From Gammaproteobacteria bacterium (GTDB lineage Bacteria; Pseudomonadota; Gammaproteobacteria; Steroidobacterales; GCA-2729495), in contig JAUIEY010000019.1 in the NCBI GenBank assembly GCA_030429685.1, forward strand, positions 1 to 18,123: DNA of 18,123 nt, written 5' to 3'. The position numbers and the translations under genes are program-made. This document shows positions 1 through 7,825 of the stretch, piece after piece (position 1 is the first letter of the stretch; each line of letters starts with the position of its first letter). A model generated the notes under the pieces. The model saw nothing but the letters and a program-made list of their open reading frames with translations. It had not been told where the DNA came from and did not search any database.

Positions 1-1
1 G

Positions 2-250
2 GAACTGGACAAGACCAACCGCCGTGACAACATTGATGCCTATGATGCGTTGCTTGCCAATGGCATTCAGCCGTCGCGCTCCAAGGCGGAAGACGTTCCG
101 TACTGGCGCGGCGTGGCCGAAGCCACTAATAGCGAGATCTGGGGCAGCAACGCCGTGGATAAGTCGTTGTATGCGGATATGCAGGCAGCACTGGCTAAAT
201 TCCGTGCCGGCCAGAGTGCTGCAGGCGACGTCGCCGCGGTCAGTCAGTAG
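2..250 (+). CDS. TRAP transporter substrate-binding protein (DctP family), C-terminal fragment
   Basis: The reading frame is open from base 2 and ends at TAG 248-250, leaving about 82 C-terminal residues; the start lies left of the window. The fragment is hydrophilic and largely helical, as the last helices of a DctP-type periplasmic binding protein would be. Its identity rests mainly on context: it lies 23 bases upstream of a DctQ small permease followed by a DctM large permease, the usual P-Q-M gene order. The family captures organic or sugar acids in the periplasm and delivers them to the membrane QM complex. The ligand cannot be inferred because the binding-site region, including the usual conserved arginine, is missing. 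Confidence 0.7.
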   Translation, partial: ELDKTNRRDNIDAYDALLANGIQPSRSKAEDVPYWRGVAEATNSEIWGSNAVDKSLYADMQAALAKFRAGQSAAGDVAAVSQ

Positions 251-273
251 TTTGGGGCCGGGCACGCGGCGCA

Positions 274-762
274 ATGCTTGAATGGGCTGACAGGGCCGGG
301 CGTTTCCTCGAGAACCTGCTGCTGGGTTTGTTGCTGGCCGGAATGACGGTACTGGCCTGCACCCAGATTTTTCTGCGCGATTTTGGCTTTGGTTCGTTGC
401 TGTGGGGTGACGAAGCGGTGCGCCTGATGGTGCTGTGGATCGCTATGGTGGCCGGCGTCGCCGCCGCCCGCGAAGACCGGCATATTTCCATTGATGTCTT
501 ATCACGCTTTCTGCCGCCCTACCTGCAAATAGCGGCGAAACTGCTGGTTGAATTGTTTGCCGGAATTGTGTGTTTTGCACTGTCCTGGTTTAGCTGGGGA
601 ATGGTGCGGCTGGCCATGGAAGACGGTGACAAGCTGCTGATTGATCAACCGGCCTGGGTGCTGCAAATGGTGCTGCCGGTGGCCTTTTTTCTGATGGGCT
701 GGCGCTATCTGGTCTGGGTGGTCCGGCGCATGTGGCAATTAAACGGCAGGCCACCAGCATGA
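274..762 (+). CDS. dctQ: TRAP transporter small permease subunit (DctQ family)
   Basis: This 162-residue protein is the usual size for DctQ and shows four hydrophobic segments at about residues 13-33, 46-64, 83-105 and 128-150. A W-G-D-E motif before the second segment (about 44-47) and the R-E-D-R-H-I sequence after it are typical of the family. DctQ pairs with the large DctM subunit in the inner membrane to form the sodium-driven TRAP permease that accepts ligand from the periplasmic binding protein. The ATG at 274 follows the binding-protein stop by 23 bases. Its TGA stop overlaps the ATG of dctM (ATGA, 759-762), suggesting translational coupling. Confidence 0.9.
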   Translation: MLEWADRAGRFLENLLLGLLLAGMTVLACTQIFLRDFGFGSLLWGDEAVRLMVLWIAMVAGVAAAREDRHISIDVLSRFLPPYLQIAAKLLVELFAGIVCFALSWFSWGMVRLAMEDGDKLLIDQPAWVLQMVLPVAFFLMGWRYLVWVVRRMWQLNGRPPA

Positions 763-2021
763 TGACACTTGCTGCTGTCGTATTGGTGCTGCTGGCGCTG
801 CTGGGTGCGCCTTTGTTTGCGGTGATTGCGGCCGGCGCCCTGCTGAGTTTTGTGGCACTGGACCCGCAACTGGGTGTGGTCGTGCCGATCGAAATCTATG
901 GCATTGCGGAAATGCCCATTTTGCTGGCCATACCTTTGTTTACCTTCGCCGGCTACGTGCTCAGCGAGAGCAGGGCGCCGGACCGCCTGGTGCGCGTGAC
1001 GCGGGCTTTGCTGGGCTGGATGCCTGGCGGGCTGGCCATCGTAAGTATAGTTGCCTGCGCCCTGTTTACGGCGTTCACCGGTGCATCCGGCGTTACTATC
1101 ATAGCGCTGGGCGCGATTCTGTTCCCGGCGCTGGCACAGGATGGCTATAGCGACCGTTTCAACCTCGGGCTGGTAACAGCCGGCGGCAGTCTTGGGTTGT
1201 TATTTGCGCCGTCGTTGCCCTTAATCCTTTACGGCGTGGTGGCCGAAGTCAGCATTGATGACCTGTTTCTGGCCGGTGTGCTGCCAGGCATGCTGATGCT
1301 GGCAGCATTGTCACTGTACGCGTTCTTCCTGAATCGCGACAACCGTTCCGCATTAAGCGATTTCAGCTGGCGGGAGGTCGGCCGCGCGCTGCTGGCCGCC
1401 GGCTGGGAATTGCCGTTGCCGGTGGTGGTGCTTGGCGGCATCTATTCCGGCTTGCTGGCAGTTTCCGAAGCGGCCGCTGTAACAGCAGTATATGTAGTGT
1501 TGGTCGAAGTGCTGATTCGGCGAGAGATCGCCTGGCACGCTCTGCCCGGAATTTTGCGCGAGTCCATGGTGCTGGTTGGGGGAATTCTGCTTATTCTTGG
1601 CGCTTCGCTGGCGTCAACCAACTATGTCATTGATATGGAAGTCCCGCAGCAACTGATCGCCATGGTCGGTGATCTGGTCGACAGCCGCACCGGGTTCCTG
1701 TGGCTGCTGCTGCTGTTCCTGCTGGCACTGGGCGCGTTTCTGGATATATTTTCAGCGCTGGTGCTGGTTGTGCCGCTGATACTGCCGGTGGCGGCAGAAT
1801 TCGGCGTGGAGCCCGTGCATCTCGGCATGATATTTCTTGCCACCATGCAGCTGGGTTATCTGACACCGCCGGTCGGCCTGAACCTGTTTATTGCCGGGCA
1901 CCGCTTCAACCGACCTATCATGCAGGTCTATTCTGCCGCTGTGCCGTTTCTGCTGATTCTCGGTGTCACGGTTATTATCATTACATTCTGGCCGGGTCTG
2001 TCGTTGCTGCTGGTCGATTAG
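759..2021 (+). CDS. dctM: TRAP transporter large permease subunit (DctM family)
   Basis: A 420-residue, almost entirely hydrophobic protein with roughly a dozen membrane segments, the normal length for DctM. Family signatures visible are G-G-S-L-G-L-L-F-A-P-S-L-P-L-I-L-Y-G in the middle and L-T-P-P-V-G-L-N-L-F near the C-terminus; these are the repeated helical-hairpin regions that bind substrate and sodium in the ion-transporter superfamily. I chose ATG 759 because it overlaps the dctQ stop. A GTG at 732 in the same frame would extend the protein by nine hydrophilic residues into dctQ and is less likely. DctM is the transport-competent subunit of the tripartite carrier; the transported acid is unknown. 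Confidence 0.93.
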   Translation: MMTLAAVVLVLLALLGAPLFAVIAAGALLSFVALDPQLGVVVPIEIYGIAEMPILLAIPLFTFAGYVLSESRAPDRLVRVTRALLGWMPGGLAIVSIVACALFTAFTGASGVTIIALGAILFPALAQDGYSDRFNLGLVTAGGSLGLLFAPSLPLILYGVVAEVSIDDLFLAGVLPGMLMLAALSLYAFFLNRDNRSALSDFSWREVGRALLAAGWELPLPVVVLGGIYSGLLAVSEAAAVTAVYVVLVEVLIRREIAWHALPGILRESMVLVGGILLILGASLASTNYVIDMEVPQQLIAMVGDLVDSRTGFLWLLLLFLLALGAFLDIFSALVLVVPLILPVAAEFGVEPVHLGMIFLATMQLGYLTPPVGLNLFIAGHRFNRPIMQVYSAAVPFLLILGVTVIIITFWPGLSLLLVD

Positions 2022-2040
2022 TTTGAGTCTGGAGGCAATT

Positions 2041-3156
2041 ATGCGCATTTCGATTTCGCTGTTCAGGGCATCACTGTTAAGCGCGGCGCTTGTCGTTCCG
2101 GCGATGTCTATAGCGCAGGATTTCGATCCTGCCACCGCAGTGAATTTGCCGGACGGTTTTCGTATCGAGCAGCTAGTCGAATTGCCGAACGCCCGGGCCA
2201 TGAGCTGGGGCGAGCAGGGCACGCTGTTTGTCGGCACAATGTCCAAGGGAAAGGTTTATGCGGTCAGCGGTCTGGGGTCTGCAAGCCCCACCGTGGTTAC
2301 GCTGGGCGAAAAACTCAAAATGCCGACCGGCGTCGCGTTTCACAAAGGCGATTTGTATGTGGCCGAACGCAAGCGGCTGATCAAGTATCCGGACATCGAG
2401 AAACAGCTCGACAATCCGCCGGAGCCGGTAGTGATACGGGATGACCTTCCCGGGCGTGGCCTGCATGCATGGAAATACATTGCGTTTGGTCCCGATGGCA
2501 AGCTGTATATGACCATTGGCGCACCGTGCAATGTATGCGACGAACCAGGGCAGGGAGTAATTGTGCGCATGAATGCCGATGGCAGCGATCAGCAGGTCGT
2601 GGCGCGCGGCATTCGCAATTCGGTCGGTTTCGCCTGGCATCCGCAAACCGGCGAGCTCTGGTTTACCGACAATAACCGTGATCGCATGGGCGACAACATG
2701 CCGCCCGGCGAGCTTAATCGAGTTGCCGCAGAGGGCGCCCATTTCGGTTTTCCATTCTGTCACGGTCGCGACATCGTTGAGCCTCAGGCGGAGCTTGCAG
2801 CGCTCGGTAGCTGCGAGGATTCGGTCCCGCCGGCACAGGAGCTCGGGCCTCACGTGGCGCCGCTGGGCATGCTGATCTACGACGGCGATATGTTTCCCGG
2901 ACAGTATCGGGGTCAGGTGCTCATAGCCGAGCATGGCTCTTGGGATCGCAGCGAAAAGATCGGCTATCGCGTCAGCTTCGTGCCATTGTCCACGGATTTT
3001 CGACAGGCGCGGGGTTACGAGGTATTTGCCTCGGGCTGGTTGCGCGACGGTGAGGTTTTCGGCCGGCCGGTGGCTTTATTGCCGGCACCCGACGGGTCAG
3101 TGCTGTTGAGCGATGACTATCGCGGCGCAATCTACAGAATCAGTTACACTGAATAA
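2041..3156 (+). CDS. Periplasmic PQQ-dependent sugar / sorbosone dehydrogenase family protein
   Basis: A 371-residue protein with a Sec signal peptide (residues 1 to about 23, cleavage after S-I-A) followed by a six-bladed beta-propeller of the soluble aldose dehydrogenase / L-sorbosone dehydrogenase family. Recognisable blocks are H-A-W-K-Y-I-A-F-G-P-D-G-K-L-Y (from His142), the C-N-V-C pair at 163/166, G-I-R-N-S-V-G-F-A-W-H-P, and F-G-F-P-F-C-H-G (Cys240). Known members use PQQ to oxidise sugars in the periplasm and pass electrons to the respiratory chain. ATG 2041 has a strong Shine-Dalgarno GGAGG at 2031-2035; the longer open frame upstream overlaps dctM and lacks a signal peptide. It lies 19 bases behind dctM and is probably co-transcribed. 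Substrate and PQQ use are inferred from the family only. Confidence 0.85.
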   Translation: MRISISLFRASLLSAALVVPAMSIAQDFDPATAVNLPDGFRIEQLVELPNARAMSWGEQGTLFVGTMSKGKVYAVSGLGSASPTVVTLGEKLKMPTGVAFHKGDLYVAERKRLIKYPDIEKQLDNPPEPVVIRDDLPGRGLHAWKYIAFGPDGKLYMTIGAPCNVCDEPGQGVIVRMNADGSDQQVVARGIRNSVGFAWHPQTGELWFTDNNRDRMGDNMPPGELNRVAAEGAHFGFPFCHGRDIVEPQAELAALGSCEDSVPPAQELGPHVAPLGMLIYDGDMFPGQYRGQVLIAEHGSWDRSEKIGYRVSFVPLSTDFRQARGYEVFASGWLRDGEVFGRPVALLPAPDGSVLLSDDYRGAIYRISYTE

Positions 3157-3159
3157 AAT
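3131..3159 (+). promoter_or_regulatory. Possible sigma70-like promoter for sppA
   Basis: TCTACA (3131-3136) and TAAAAT (3154-3159) are separated by 17 bases, matching the -35 consensus at four of six and the -10 consensus at five of six positions. They overlap the end of the dehydrogenase gene and precede the sppA ribosome binding site (AGGAAGG, 3181-3187) by about 20 bases. This would let sppA be expressed separately from the transporter genes. Inferred by eye only. Confidence 0.3.
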
Positions 3160-3194
3160 TCACGTCGCGGGTCAATACGCAGGAAGGTGACGTT

Positions 3195-5039
3195 TTGGTG
3201 CGTTTTTTTGGTTACGTTTGGAAATTTCTGGAACGGCTGGTCAAAGCCATCCAGGTTATCTTCTTTCTCTTCATTGTGGTGTTTCTGTTTGCGGTCTTTG
3301 CCGGGATGGGCGGCGCCACTATCACAGTGCCGGAGAGCGCCGCACTGATTATTGCCCCCGACGGTTTGCTGGTCGAGCAACGTGAGGGCGAATCACTGGG
3401 GCAGGCCCTGCTGCAGGCGCGGCAGGCGCCTACCCAGACGGTGGTGCGCGACGTGGTCGAAAGTCTGCGCCGGGCTGCGGAAGACGACCGCATCAAAGCG
3501 GTGGTGCTGGCCCCCGACTATCTGGCCGGCGGCGGGCTGAGCAAACAGCAAACCATTGCTGCTGCTGTGACCGAGTTTAAGGCCAGCGGCAAGCCCGTCA
3601 TTGCTATGGCCGACAGTTACAACCAGAGCCAGTATTACTTTGTCGCCAATGCGGACGAAGTCTATATGCATGACTTTGGTTTTGTGCTGATCGAAGGGTT
3701 CGGCTATTTCAAAACCTATTTTGCTGAAGCTATCGACAAGCTCAATGTTGATGTCAACGTGTTCCGGGTCGGCGAGTACAAATCTTTTGTCGAGCCGTTT
3801 GAGCGCAATAACATGTCGGACGAAGACAAGCAGAGCGCACGCCGTTGGCTGGAACAATTGTGGGCTGCATACCAGGCCGATGTCAGCCGCGCCCGCGGCG
3901 TCAGCCAGGATGATTTCAGCCGCTACGTAAATAATGCTGCTGACGTATTAAAAGCGGCCGGTGGCAATGCCGCGCAGGCGGCTGTTGATGCAGGTCTGGT
4001 AGACGGGCTCAAGAGTCACCAGGAATTTCGTCAGTACATGCAGGAGCTGGTTGGCGTGGATGCGGACCGGGCCGATACCTACGCCCATATCGATCACCGC
4101 AGCTATCTGCTGGCCACCGATTTCGACAACCGGAGCGGGGTCAATCAAGGTACCGATATCGGCGTAATCGTTGCATCGGGAACCATCGTTGATGGCGAAG
4201 CACCGCCGGGCAGCATTGGCGGTTTGAGCCTGGCCCGTCTGATCCGGCAGGCCACCCGGGATGAGACTATCGCTGCCGTGGTGCTGCAGATAGACAGCCC
4301 TGGTGGCAGTATGTTTGCTTCCGAGGTCGTGCTGGATCAGTTGCAGGCCCTGCAGGCGGCCGGCAAACCACTGGTGGCATCCATGAGCAGCGTGGCAGCG
4401 TCCGGCGGCTATTACATTGCCATGGGTGCGGACGAAATCTGGGCGGCCGAGACAACGATATCAGGCTCTATTGGTGTTGGTGCAATTTACCCGACTTTTC
4501 AGCGCAGCCTTGAGTCAATCGGCGTCAGCGTCGACGGATTTGGTACCACGGAGCTGGCCGGCCAGCTGAACCCTGCCATGCAGCTCGGCGACGAGGGCAG
4601 GCGCCTGCTGGATATCAGCGTTCGTTCTGCCTATGACGTGTTCATTGACAAGGTCGCCGAACACCGTGACATGAGTCGTGAGCGGGTCGATGAATTGGCC
4701 CGCGGCCGCATCTGGACAGGCCTGGATGCCTATGAACTCGGGCTCATTGACCGGATAGGCGGCGTCGATGAGGCGATTGAAGCAGCCGCGACCAGGGCGG
4801 GTTTGGCATCAGGCAGCTGGGACGTTGTTTACGTGGCCGAGAAGCTGAGTTTTGCCGAGCAGTTGCTGATGCAGTATCTGCGTATGCTGGACCAGCTGAT
4901 TTCCTTCGCCGGGGGTGAGGCGGCCTGGCTGTCGCGGCTGTGGCAGCAACTTGCCAGTGCTGCCGATACAGCCATGCTGTCACAGCAATGGAATGATCCG
5001 CGCGGCATTTACTACCATTGCCTGTGCGAGATCCGTTAG
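3195..5039 (+). CDS. sppA: Signal peptide peptidase SppA, 67 kDa type
   Basis: Inner-membrane serine protease that degrades cleaved signal peptides. The 614 residues match the long, duplicated enterobacterial form (about 618) rather than the short Bacillus form. A single N-terminal membrane anchor covers about residues 19-40. The catalytic pair is present: Lys196 in V-G-E-Y-K-S-F-V-E-P-F in the N-terminal repeat and Ser403 in A-A-S-G-G-Y-Y-I in the C-terminal repeat, equivalent to Lys209 and Ser409 of E. coli. The start is TTG 3195 or GTG 3198; AGGAAGG at 3181-3187 serves either. The TAG stop (5037-5039) overlaps the stop of the convergent phosphatase gene by three bases, leaving no room for a terminator between them. 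Confidence 0.96.
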   Translation: MVRFFGYVWKFLERLVKAIQVIFFLFIVVFLFAVFAGMGGATITVPESAALIIAPDGLLVEQREGESLGQALLQARQAPTQTVVRDVVESLRRAAEDDRIKAVVLAPDYLAGGGLSKQQTIAAAVTEFKASGKPVIAMADSYNQSQYYFVANADEVYMHDFGFVLIEGFGYFKTYFAEAIDKLNVDVNVFRVGEYKSFVEPFERNNMSDEDKQSARRWLEQLWAAYQADVSRARGVSQDDFSRYVNNAADVLKAAGGNAAQAAVDAGLVDGLKSHQEFRQYMQELVGVDADRADTYAHIDHRSYLLATDFDNRSGVNQGTDIGVIVASGTIVDGEAPPGSIGGLSLARLIRQATRDETIAAVVLQIDSPGGSMFASEVVLDQLQALQAAGKPLVASMSSVAASGGYYIAMGADEIWAAETTISGSIGVGAIYPTFQRSLESIGVSVDGFGTTELAGQLNPAMQLGDEGRRLLDISVRSAYDVFIDKVAEHRDMSRERVDELARGRIWTGLDAYELGLIDRIGGVDEAIEAAATRAGLASGSWDVVYVAEKLSFAEQLLMQYLRMLDQLISFAGGEAAWLSRLWQQLASAADTAMLSQQWNDPRGIYYHCLCEIR

Positions 5040-5539
5040 CTCAGGTCATCCCGGGGAGTGGCAAAAAACAGCAGCCGGCCCGGCCGGTCAGGCAGGTCTG
5101 ACCATTGCGCGATGTCCGCCTCGATATAGAAAAACGCCGCTGTCGGCAGGTTGTCGATGCTGGCGTCAGCAATGCGGTTCGCCAGCTCAGTTATGCCCGG
5201 ATTATGCCCGACCAGAATGATTTCGCCGTCGTTGCCTGCCAGTTGGTCCAATACGTTCAGCATCGTTTGCGCAGATGCGTGATAGAGATTTTTTGACAGG
5301 CGCAGATCGGTGTCGGCTATGCTCAGCTTGCCTGCCACGAGTTCTGCAGTAGTACGCGCACGCAAGGCTGAACTGGAAACAATAGCCGCGGGTTTTACGC
5401 CACGCTCGGCCAGCAAAGTTCCCATCCGCGGTGCGTCCCGCAGGCCGCGTTTGTTAAGAGGGCGCTCGAAATCCGCCAGCGCAGGATGATCCCAGCTTGA
5501 TTTTGCATGGCGCAGCAGGCCCAGACGTCTGACAGTCAT
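5036..5539 (-). CDS. sixA: SixA-type histidine phosphatase
   Basis: A 167-residue member of the histidine phosphatase (phosphoglycerate-mutase-like) superfamily, close in size to E. coli SixA (161). The catalytic R-H-A-K-S-S-W motif lies at residues 10-16 with the phospho-accepting His11; Arg60/Arg62 in S-S-A-L-R-A-R-T and His112 in I-L-V-G-H-N-P-G complete the active site. In the family, SixA removes phosphate from histidine phosphocarrier proteins such as PTSNtr NPr, but the substrate of this protein is unknown. It starts five bases after sufT ends and is the last gene of the leftward suf operon, with no strong ribosome binding site visible. A role in Fe-S assembly is not established; it may simply be co-transcribed. 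Confidence 0.88.
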   Translation of the reverse strand: MTVRRLGLLRHAKSSWDHPALADFERPLNKRGLRDAPRMGTLLAERGVKPAAIVSSSALRARTTAELVAGKLSIADTDLRLSKNLYHASAQTMLNVLDQLAGNDGEIILVGHNPGITELANRIADASIDNLPTAAFFYIEADIAQWSDLPDRPGRLLFFATPRDDLS

Positions 5540-5544
5540 GTCAG

Positions 5545-6096
5545 CTACATCATCCCCAGTTCCAGCAGGGCGGCTTCGGTCATCATTTCGCGGCTCCAGG
5601 GCGGATCGAAAACCAGTTCCACTTCGGCTGATTCAACCGTGGGAATAATCGCGATTTTATCGCGTACATCTTCCACCAGTATTTCGCCCATGCCACAACC
5701 CGGAGCGGTCAGGGTCATATGCACCATTACCTGACGCTGGCCTGCGGCAGTTTTTTCCACGTCAAAGCCATAGATCAGGCCGAGGTCGACGATATTCACC
5801 GGAATTTCGGGATCAAACACCGTTCTCAGTTGATCCCAGATAATTTCTTCGAACTCGGTATCAGTGGCATTTTGTGGCAGCACCGGCGGTTCCATGGGTT
5901 CCTTGCCCAAGGCGTCCGCGTCTGTGCCGCTTACCCGGAACAGGCTGCCTTCATGATAGATCGTAAAACTTCCGCCCATGGCCTGGGTGATATAAACCAG
6001 CGCGCCCTTACGCAGTTCAATTTCCATGCCGGCGGGCACAACAATGGCCGTGACATCACGTTTGAGTACGGCCGGTTCACTGTCCTGGGAAAACAT
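5545..6096 (-). CDS. sufT: Fe-S cluster assembly accessory protein SufT
   Basis: This 183-residue protein has the two-part SufT layout: an N-terminal segment (about 1-70, with K-R-D-V-T-A-I-V-V-P-A-G and I-T-Q-A-M-G-G-S-F-T) and a C-terminal MIP18/DUF59 domain (about 85-180). The domain carries D-P-E-I-P-V-N-I-V-D-L-G-L-I-Y, the T-L-T-A-P-G-C-G-M-G loop with its conserved cysteine, and F-D-P-P-W-S. SufT proteins act as auxiliary maturation factors that help deliver clusters to target proteins. The gene lies 23 bases behind sufU in the suf operon. Start ATG 6096 gives the expected N-terminus but has no strong ribosome binding site, so coupling to sufU translation is plausible. Confidence 0.92.
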   Translation of the reverse strand: MFSQDSEPAVLKRDVTAIVVPAGMEIELRKGALVYITQAMGGSFTIYHEGSLFRVSGTDADALGKEPMEPPVLPQNATDTEFEEIIWDQLRTVFDPEIPVNIVDLGLIYGFDVEKTAAGQRQVMVHMTLTAPGCGMGEILVEDVRDKIAIIPTVESAEVELVFDPPWSREMMTEAALLELGMM

Positions 6097-6119
6097 CGTA
6101 ATTACTGTATGAGTTGGAG

Positions 6120-6569
6120 TTATTCGGTTGAAACCTGTTTGCCGCTGTCATCGAGCGCAGCCTGAACTGCGGTCCATGGCAGCGTGGCGCATTTTATTCT
6201 GGATGGATAATCACGCACGTTTTCCAGTGCGCGCATATCTGCAAGTCTGCGGTCATGCGGCACGGCGCCCTCGCCGAACATGGCATGAACTTCCTGAATC
6301 AGTTCACCGGCGCGATCCACGCTCTGCCCTTGCAGCGCATCGGTCATCATCGATGCCGCGGCCAGCGAAATAGCGCAGCCGCTGCCATCGAAAGCCACAT
6401 CTTTAATAATATTGCCTTCAAGCGTAAGGAACACGGTCAACTTGTCGCCGCACAGTGGGTTAAAACCTGTAACTTGCCGGTCGGCCCGGGCCGGTTGGCG
6501 CATATTGTGCGGATTGCGACTGTGATCCAGCACTTTCTGACGGTAGATATCCAGCAACCCGGAGTTCAC
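6120..6569 (-). CDS. sufU: SufU sulfur-transfer partner of SufS
   Basis: A 149-residue zinc-containing IscU-like protein. The three conserved cysteines and aspartate are present: Cys40 and Asp42 in N-P-L-C-G-D, Cys65 in G-S-G-C-A-I-S, and Cys127 in R-I-K-C-A-T-L-P-W. The roughly 20-residue insertion between the second and third cysteines, which distinguishes SufU from IscU, is present. SufU accepts persulfide sulfur from SufS by zinc-ligand exchange and replaces SufE in many bacteria; no sufE is seen here. The start is GTG 6569, overlapping the sufS stop (GTGA), so translation is likely coupled. Sulfurtransfer, rather than scaffold function, is inferred from the Bacillus homologue. Confidence 0.94.
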   Translation of the reverse strand: MNSGLLDIYRQKVLDHSRNPHNMRQPARADRQVTGFNPLCGDKLTVFLTLEGNIIKDVAFDGSGCAISLAAASMMTDALQGQSVDRAGELIQEVHAMFGEGAVPHDRRLADMRALENVRDYPSRIKCATLPWTAVQAALDDSGKQVSTE

Positions 6570-7825
6570 GACAGAATCTCCCTGGCGACCTGCAGGGCGT
6601 CAATGAGCTGATCAATTTCAGACTGTGTGTTGTAGAACGCCAGCGAGGCTCGCGCAGTTCCCGCCACGCCGAAAAACTCCATGACCGGCATGGCGCAATG
6701 GTGGCCGGTGCGGATTGCAACGCCCTTGTGATCCAGCACGGTGCCCAGGTCATGCGGATGAATACCGTCGATAACGAACGACTGTACCCCGGCTTTTACT
6801 TCCGCTGTGCCGATCAGCCGCAGGCCGTCAATAGCAGCGAGCCGATCAGTCATGTAGCCGAGGAGGCGGGATTCATAGGCTGCAATATTTGCCAGTCCGA
6901 TCTCGGACAGGTAGTCGATAGCTGCGCCTAATCCGATGGCGCCGGCGATGTTTGGTGTACCGGCTTCAAATTTGTACGGCAGCTTGTTGTATACCGTTTC
7001 AGCAAAACTGACGCTGAGAATCATTTCGCCGCCGCCCTGCCAAGGTGGCAGTTTCTCCAGCCAGTGTTGTTTGCCATACAGCACACCGATGCCGGTCGGG
7101 CCGCACATTTTGTGGCCGGAAAAAGCGTAAAACTCGCAGTCGAGCTCACGGACGTCAACGGCAGCGTGCAGGGTTGCCTGGGCGCCGTCAAGCAGCACCG
7201 GCACATCTGCTGCATGAGCCCACTCGACGATGCGCTTCACCGGATTAACCGTGCCGAGCGCGTTTGAAACATGCGCAACGGCTACCAGCCGTGTTCGCGG
7301 ACCAATCATTTGCTGCAGTTCGTCCAGCCGCACAGCGCCGTCCGCGTCAATGGGCGCCACACGCAGCACCGCACCGGTGCGCTCACACAGCAGCTTCCAC
7401 GGCACGATATTGGAATGATGCTCCAGGTGGGTGATCAGGATTTCATCGCCCGGCCGGACACTCTGGCCCAGTGTAGCGGCTACCAGATTGATGGACTCTG
7501 TAGTGCCGCGGGTAAAGACAATTTCGCTGGTCGAGGCAGCATTGATAAACCCGCGTACTTTTTCGCGCGCGCCTTCGTATGCATCGGTAGCGCGATGACT
7601 CAGCGTATGCACACCCCGGTGCACGTTGGCATGGTCATGATGATAGTAATGACTGATTGCTTCCGTGACCTGTCGGGGCCGCTGCGCAGATGCGGCATTG
7701 TCCAGAAATGCGAGCGGGCAGCCATGCACCTGCTGATGCAGGATGGGGAAATCGACGCGCACGCGCTCGACATCCAGCGCGAGGCGTGCTGCATCGGGTT
7801 TGCTGGTATGACTGAGCGCGTTCAT
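6566..7825 (-). CDS. sufS: Cysteine desulfurase SufS
   Basis: Class V aminotransferase-fold, PLP-dependent enzyme of 419 residues that converts cysteine to alanine and mobilises persulfide sulfur for cluster assembly. The PLP lysine is Lys239 in A-F-S-G-H-K-M-C-G-P-T-G; the catalytic cysteine is Cys377 in R-T-G-H-H-C-A-M-P; Arg392 in G-T-A-R-A-S corresponds to the substrate-carboxylate arginine. The short loop around Cys377 marks it as group II (SufS) rather than IscS. The ATG at 7825 overlaps the sufD stop by four bases and the gene overlaps sufU downstream by four bases, fitting a tightly coupled SufS-SufU sulfur-donor pair. Confidence 0.97.
   Translation of the reverse strand: MNALSHTSKPDAARLALDVERVRVDFPILHQQVHGCPLAFLDNAASAQRPRQVTEAISHYYHHDHANVHRGVHTLSHRATDAYEGAREKVRGFINAASTSEIVFTRGTTESINLVAATLGQSVRPGDEILITHLEHHSNIVPWKLLCERTGAVLRVAPIDADGAVRLDELQQMIGPRTRLVAVAHVSNALGTVNPVKRIVEWAHAADVPVLLDGAQATLHAAVDVRELDCEFYAFSGHKMCGPTGIGVLYGKQHWLEKLPPWQGGGEMILSVSFAETVYNKLPYKFEAGTPNIAGAIGLGAAIDYLSEIGLANIAAYESRLLGYMTDRLAAIDGLRLIGTAEVKAGVQSFVIDGIHPHDLGTVLDHKGVAIRTGHHCAMPVMEFFGVAGTARASLAFYNTQSEIDQLIDALQVAREILS

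Noticed and set aside
732..758. GTG start for dctM
   Set aside because: ATG 759 overlaps the dctQ stop in the usual coupled arrangement and begins directly before the first membrane segment.
1963..2040. Longer start for the PQQ dehydrogenase inside dctM
   Set aside because: It would bury the signal peptide; ATG 2041 has GGAGG five bases upstream.
2173..2934. 253-codon open frame on the minus strand within the PQQ dehydrogenase gene
   Set aside because: It is wholly antisense to a gene with clear family motifs, a signal peptide and a good ribosome binding site; its translation shows no recognisable domain.
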